Of a stretch of 18,761 nucleotides of DNA, positions 14,988 through 18,761 are shown piece by piece. This DNA is from Ruminococcus flavefaciens. Its GTDB lineage: Bacteria > Bacillota > Clostridia > Oscillospirales > Ruminococcaceae. The stretch lies in contig CADBAC010000027.1 of assembly GCA_902792495.1 (NCBI GenBank), positions 1,076 to 19,836 on the forward strand, given 5' to 3'. The first letter of the stretch is position 1, and the number at the start of each line of letters is the position of its first letter. The notes under the pieces were generated by a model, which was given only the letters and a program-made list of their open reading frames with translations, was not told the DNA's origin and searched no databases. Position numbers and translations under genes: made by a program.

Positions 14988-15016
14988 ATTTTACTGTGAG
15001 AATATGATTTTGTCAA
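14988..15016 (-). promoter_or_regulatory. Consensus promoter for the CPBP protease gene
   Basis: On the minus strand a perfect TTGACA (15011-15016), a 17-base spacer and TAAAAT (14988-14993), 30 bases upstream of the start codon. Confidence 0.8.
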
Positions 15017-15116
15017 GTATCATTACCTTGCTGCTTCTCCTCAGCCGTAAAACTGACCAAAGGACATTTTATGACAAAAACTCTTTTTACCTCCTCAAAA
15101 ATTACGTTCTTTTTTC

Positions 15117-15145
15117 TTGACAAACATATAAAAATAAAGTATAAT
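15117..15145 (+). promoter_or_regulatory. Perfect-consensus promoter for the citrate synthase fusion gene
   Basis: TTGACA (15117-15122), exactly 17 bases, TATAAT (15140-15145). This predicts strong transcription starting near 15152 and a leader of about 120 bases before ATG 15271. Confidence 0.85.
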
Positions 15146-15162
15146 GTTAGTATGTATAATCG

Positions 15163-15233
15163 TCGGGAAAATCATGAACTGTCGTTTTTCTCTCACAGTC
15201 GGGGGGATCAAGCGGTTTTTCGCTTCTTCCCGA
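15163..15233 (+). promoter_or_regulatory. Foldable 5' leader, possible cis-regulatory RNA
   Basis: TCGGGAA (15163-15169) can pair with TTCCCGA (15227-15233), enclosing two hairpins: ACTGT/ACAGT (15178-15199) and AAGCG/CGCTT (15210-15225). The downstream TTCCC can instead pair with GGGGA (15203-15207), extending the AAGCG hairpin. The two folds exclude each other, as in regulatory leaders. It matches no riboswitch class I recognise. Confidence 0.4.
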
Positions 15234-15270
15234 GATATCCGTACCATTTTTTCATGAAAGGGATGACGAT

Positions 15271-17580
15271 ATGACTTACCATGATTTCTCAGAAACTCCA
15301 CCCGAAATAGTAAAACTCGCAGAACGTTCCATCGAAGGCTACAAAATAGACCCCGCCCTCTACACTCAGTACGATGTAAAACGTGGTCTCCGTGACCTCA
15401 ACGGCAACGGCGTCGTTGCGGGACTCACCAACATCAGCACCATCAAGGTACTCGATACAGGCGAAGATATGCCAAATCACGGCGACGGCAAACTCTACTA
15501 CAGAGGCATCGATGTAGAGGATATCGTCTCGGGCTTCATCAAGGAAAAAAGGTTCGGCTTTGAAGAGACAGTCTATCTGCTCCTTTTCGGCAATATGCCC
15601 TCGGAGCACGAGCTCAGCGAATTCAGAAAGATACTCGCTGATTACCGTTCACTTCCCCCTACGTTTATACGTGATGTCATCATGAAAGCGCCCAGCGACA
15701 ACATGATGAACTCCCTCGCTAAAAGCGTTCTTGCGCTGTATTCCTACGACGAAAGAGCCAACGATATATCCATACCGAACGTGCTCAGACAGTGCATCGA
15801 ACTGATAACCCTGTTCCCTCTGCTGTCAGTCTACGGCTACAACGCTTACAAATACTCAAGGCACGGCGGCTCGCTGTTCATCCATGACCCTGCCCCCGAC
15901 CTTTCCATCGCTGAGAATATCCTCTATATGCTCCGCCCGAATAAGCACTATTCCGAGCTGGAAGCACGTATCCTCGACCTCGCCCTTGTTCTCCACGCAG
16001 AACACGGCGGCGGCAACAATTCCACCTTTACGGTGCACGTTGTCTCCTCCTCGGGCACCGACACCTACTCATCCATCGCAGCTGCCCTCGGCTCACTGAA
16101 GGGCCCCAAGCACGGCGGCGCAAACATCAAGGTCGCTATGATGTTCGATGACATGAAGGCGAATGTGGGTGACTGGTCCGACGAAGACGAAGTAAAGGGA
16201 TATCTCCGCAGGCTCCTCCACAAGGAAGCCTTCGACAAAGCCGGTCTCATCTACGGCATGGGACACGCTGTCTACTCACAGTCCGACCCGAGAGCAAAGG
16301 TGTTCAAGGGATTCGTGGAAAAGCTTTCCGCCGAAAAGGGCCGTGAGGAGGAATTCAGGCTCTACTCCCTGGTAGAAAAGCTCGCTCCCGAGGTCATCAC
16401 CGACGAGAGAAGGATCTACAAGGGCGTATGTGCAAACGTGGATTTCTACAGCGGCTTTGTTTACAGGATGCTTGGCATCCCGGATGAACTGTTCACTCCG
16501 CTGTTCGCTACAGCCCGTATCGCAGGCTGGTCAGCACACAGGATAGAAGAGCTCATCAATTCAAACAAGATAATCCGTCCCGCATACAAGGCCATCTCCC
16601 CTAAGCTGGAAGCAGGCGGCTATGAGGCCTGGCTGGCTTATGAGATAGGCTCTAACGTTATCAGACTCAGAGATAACAACAACGGCATCGAGTTTTTCCG
16701 CTACAAGGAGGAGAATACTGCCGACATCATCAGGCAGTCTCCCGAAGTATGGGGACTACCTACCCTTTATCTCCCCAACCGTTTCGCTAACGGCGTACTC
16801 AGAGCCTCAGACGCAGTATACAATCTGCCTATAAACGAAGCTGCACCCTACAACAACCACATCCACGGCTTCCTTCACAAAAGAGCCCATGAAATTATCG
16901 AGCACAATGCCGACAACAACTGCGCATGGGTAAAGACAAGATATGTCTACGATGAAAACGACGAATTCTTCAGCTACCTTCCTGTAAAGTTCACAGCAGA
17001 GTATACCTTCACTCTCTCCGAACAGGGTCTGGAACTGAATGTCCGCTTCACAAACAATTCCGACGTTATGCTCCCGATGTCACTTGCTTCACACACCACC
17101 ATCAACGCTCCTTTCGTTGACGGCGGCAAGGAGGAGGATATCCGCCTTACTGTTCCGATAAGCAAGAAGTGCGAGCTCAACGACAGATGCCTCCCGACAG
17201 AGCGCCTCAAGTCTCTCACTATGTACGACCTGGAATACAAGAACGGCGCTAAGTGCCCTGTTCTTCAGGTATGCGACAACGATATGTACGTAGGCGAAAC
17301 AGGCGAACTGGACGGCGATAACTTCCACGGTGTCATCGCTGAGGATGCCGCAAGCGGAAAGAAGCTCTGCTACGAGGTTTCCGATGAGTATAAGTTCTGG
17401 ATCATATGGAACGACAGAGGCATGAACCACTACTTCTGCCCCGAGCCGATGACAGCTATGATCGACGCTCCCAACCTTTCACTTGAAAGAGACGTTACAG
17501 GCTATACCGAGGTAAAGCCGGGCGATACATTTGAGACTCACCAGCGCTTCTTCACAAAGCTTCCTGCTGTTGAGGAATGA
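15271..17580 (+). CDS. Citrate synthase fused to aldose 1-epimerase (mutarotase)
   Basis: One uninterrupted frame of 769 residues. Residues 1 to about 443 are a citrate synthase, condensing acetyl-CoA and oxaloacetate. The catalytic triad His281 (GPKHGGAN), His332 (GMGHAVYSQSDPRA) and Asp391 (NVDFYSG) is intact, as is AEHGGGNNSTF around His245. The usual final residues after RPAYKAI are missing; from about residue 444 the chain passes directly into a galactose-mutarotase-like beta-sandwich (450-769), with His532 (NHIHGF), His608 (SHTTIN) and Glu725 (CPEPM), the expected substrate-binding and catalytic positions. No internal Met, RBS or stop lies at the junction. ATG 15271 follows AAAGGGA. Both halves look catalytically competent. 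The gene is monocistronic, with a perfect promoter and a terminator. Confidence 0.88.
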   Translation: MTYHDFSETPPEIVKLAERSIEGYKIDPALYTQYDVKRGLRDLNGNGVVAGLTNISTIKVLDTGEDMPNHGDGKLYYRGIDVEDIVSGFIKEKRFGFEETVYLLLFGNMPSEHELSEFRKILADYRSLPPTFIRDVIMKAPSDNMMNSLAKSVLALYSYDERANDISIPNVLRQCIELITLFPLLSVYGYNAYKYSRHGGSLFIHDPAPDLSIAENILYMLRPNKHYSELEARILDLALVLHAEHGGGNNSTFTVHVVSSSGTDTYSSIAAALGSLKGPKHGGANIKVAMMFDDMKANVGDWSDEDEVKGYLRRLLHKEAFDKAGLIYGMGHAVYSQSDPRAKVFKGFVEKLSAEKGREEEFRLYSLVEKLAPEVITDERRIYKGVCANVDFYSGFVYRMLGIPDELFTPLFATARIAGWSAHRIEELINSNKIIRPAYKAISPKLEAGGYEAWLAYEIGSNVIRLRDNNNGIEFFRYKEENTADIIRQSPEVWGLPTLYLPNRFANGVLRASDAVYNLPINEAAPYNNHIHGFLHKRAHEIIEHNADNNCAWVKTRYVYDENDEFFSYLPVKFTAEYTFTLSEQGLELNVRFTNNSDVMLPMSLASHTTINAPFVDGGKEEDIRLTVPISKKCELNDRCLPTERLKSLTMYDLEYKNGAKCPVLQVCDNDMYVGETGELDGDNFHGVIAEDAASGKKLCYEVSDEYKFWIIWNDRGMNHYFCPEPMTAMIDAPNLSLERDVTGYTEVKPGDTFETHQRFFTKLPAVEE

Positions 17581-17620
17581 CCCCTGCTGACGGAATGTCC
17601 GCAAACCAAATAAGTCGTTC

Positions 17621-17650
17621 ATCCCCTGTCCGGAAAGGCAGGGGATTTTT
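17621..17650 (+). terminator. Intrinsic terminator after the fusion gene
   Basis: ATCCCCTG (17621-17628) pairs with CAGGGGAT (17639-17646) around a 10-base loop, running into TTTTT (17646-17650). It lies 40 bases past the stop codon. Confidence 0.88.
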
Positions 17651-17756
17651 GCTGTCATGCGGCTAAGGCTAACGGATAATTTCGGATGATAACAAATTGT
17701 ATAATATGCACAAAAAAGGGATAAAAAATAATACAATGGAATTTTTGCACTATCTA

Positions 17757-17785
17757 TTGTAATAATAAATGAAATATGGTATAAT
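17757..17785 (+). promoter_or_regulatory. Promoter for cellobiose phosphorylase
   Basis: TTGTAA (17757-17762), 17 bases, TATAAT (17780-17785) with an extended -10 TGG. The -10 context TATGGTATAATAAAA is identical to that before recQ. It lies 58 bases before the ATG. Confidence 0.75.
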
Positions 17786-17843
17786 AAAACAAATACGGTG
17801 TACCTAACCCGTTTTTTCTACCATTAATCAAAGGAGTAAAATT

Positions 17844-18761
17844 ATGAAGTTCGGATTTTTTGACGACGCTAATAAGGAATATGTTATCAATTCCCCAAGA
17901 ACCCCTTATCCGTGGATAAACTACCTCGGCAACCAGGGATTCTTCTCACTCATCTCCAACACAGCAGGCGGTTACTGCTTCTACAAGGATGCACGTCTCA
18001 GACGTATCACACGTTACCGCTACAACAACGTGCCTCTCGATATGGGCGGACGTTATTTCTATATCAACGATAACGGTACTGTATGGAACCCCGGCTGGTC
18101 CCCTGTAAAGACAGAGCTGGATGAGTATGAGTGCCGCCACGGTATGGGCTACACTATCATCAAGGGTAAAAAGAACGGACTCAAGGCTGAAGTTACTTTC
18201 TTCGTTCCTCAGAACTATGACGGCGAAGTTCAGCAGGTAGTTCTCACAAACGAAAGCAAGGAAGCTAAGAGCTTCTCTATCTTCTCTATCGCTGAATGGT
18301 GTCTCTGGGATGCTCAGGATGACTGCACAAACTTCCAGAGAAACTTCTCTACAGGTAGAGTAGAGATCGAAGGATCAACTATCTACCACGTAACAGAGTA
18401 CAGAGACAGACGTAATCACTACGCTTTCTATACAGTTAATGACGAGATCGACGGCTACGATACAGACCGTGACTCTTTCCTCGGAAGCATCTACAACGGC
18501 TGGGACAACCCTGAGACTGTTATGAATGACAAGCCTTCAAACTCTTTCGCTGACGGCTGGTCACCTGTTGCTTCACACTACAAGAAGGTAACTCTCGCTC
18601 CGGGCGAATCAAAGACCCTGATCTACATCCTCGGCTACGCTGAGAATCCTCAGGACAAGAAGTTCGCAGCTGAAAAGCCTGCTAACCTCCTTACAAGAGA
18701 GACATGGGTACTCAACAAGGAAAAGGCTTACGCTATGATCGAGAAGTACAACACTCCCGAA
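17844..18761 (+). CDS. Cellobiose phosphorylase (GH94), partial (3' end beyond window)
   Basis: The frame is open from ATG 17844 to the window edge, 306 codons of a protein that is usually about 800 residues. The N-terminus [33 protein letters not shown] and the following beta-sandwich ([59 protein letters not shown]) are characteristic of GH94 cellobiose phosphorylase. This cytoplasmic enzyme splits cellobiose with phosphate into glucose 1-phosphate and glucose, saving ATP. The catalytic Asp and phosphate site lie in the missing alpha-barrel domain, so specificity (cellobiose versus cellodextrin or another beta-glucoside) cannot be confirmed here, although the N-terminal match favours cellobiose. 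AAGGAG lies 7 bases before the start. It fits a fibre-degrading lifestyle and may be followed by other genes outside the window. Confidence 0.92.
   Translation, partial: MKFGFFDDANKEYVINSPRTPYPWINYLGNQGFFSLISNTAGGYCFYKDARLRRITRYRYNNVPLDMGGRYFYINDNGTVWNPGWSPVKTELDEYECRHGMGYTIIKGKKNGLKAEVTFFVPQNYDGEVQQVVLTNESKEAKSFSIFSIAEWCLWDAQDDCTNFQRNFSTGRVEIEGSTIYHVTEYRDRRNHYAFYTVNDEIDGYDTDRDSFLGSIYNGWDNPETVMNDKPSNSFADGWSPVASHYKKVTLAPGESKTLIYILGYAENPQDKKFAAEKPANLLTRETWVLNKEKAYAMIEKYNTPE

Noticed and set aside
9142..17803. Shared GGTGTAC word upstream of the xylanase (9142-9148) and cellobiose phosphorylase (17797-17803) genes as a common regulator site
   Set aside because: A 7-base match with different flanks is expected by chance in this length of DNA.
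17795..17817. Attenuator-like ACGG/CCGT hairpin followed by six T in the cellobiose phosphorylase leader
   Set aside because: The stem is 4 bp and would begin a few bases after the predicted transcription start, too early for termination.

Overview
The window looks like a chromosomal segment of a plant-fibre-degrading Firmicute of the Ruminococcus type, most likely the R. flavefaciens lineage. The reasons are a secreted xylanase locus with a dockerin (cellulosome docking) module, a GH94 cellobiose phosphorylase, AGGAGG-type ribosome binding sites, clear TTGACA/TATAAT promoters and dispersed 'GTAGGGGCG' hairpin repeats. The species call is inference from protein character, not from a database search.

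Layout. The left edge (1-401, minus) is the 5' part of an NAD-dependent epimerase-like gene. Next come a small one-helix membrane protein and an overlapping M50 site-2 protease (588-1416, minus), resembling a stripped-down SpoIVFA/SpoIVFB pair. A cluster of GC-rich hairpin repeats (about 1500-1700) precedes the serine biosynthesis pair serC-serA (1744-4156, minus), which is driven by a strong promoter and has an AT-rich inverted-repeat element inserted between its two genes. Upstream lies a Spo0A-like protein with a receiver domain that has lost its phosphorylation site (4330-5037, minus). From 5251 to 9030 (minus) lies a large modular xylan-degrading gene (signal peptide, CBM22, GH10, second CBM22-like module, dockerin, GH43, CBM6). 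It is broken twice: an apparent deletion with frameshift near 7540 and an exact 25-bp tandem duplication at 6268-6317.

From 9460 the plus strand carries recQ, then a CPBP-like membrane protein without catalytic residues, tadA and a six-helix DUF998-like membrane protein, closed by a terminator-like hairpin repeat. After more hairpins and a 158-bp MITE-like palindrome comes a canonical CPBP protease on the minus strand (13996-14958). Divergent from it, behind a consensus promoter and a foldable leader of about 120 nt, is a 769-residue protein that fuses citrate synthase to an aldose 1-epimerase (15271-17580). A good terminator follows. The window ends inside a cellobiose phosphorylase gene (17844 onward).

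Biological reading. The carbohydrate genes fit a fibre degrader: extracellular xylan attack, intracellular phosphorolysis of cellobiose, and anomer interconversion. The fusion physically links a sugar mutarotase with entry into the oxidative branch toward 2-oxoglutarate and glutamate. The strongest candidates for something undescribed are this fusion, the receiver-dead Spo0A homologue near a minimal SpoIVFA/B-like pair, and the young-looking double lesion in the xylanase gene. No CRISPR array, rRNA, tRNA or insertion sequence with a transposase was seen.
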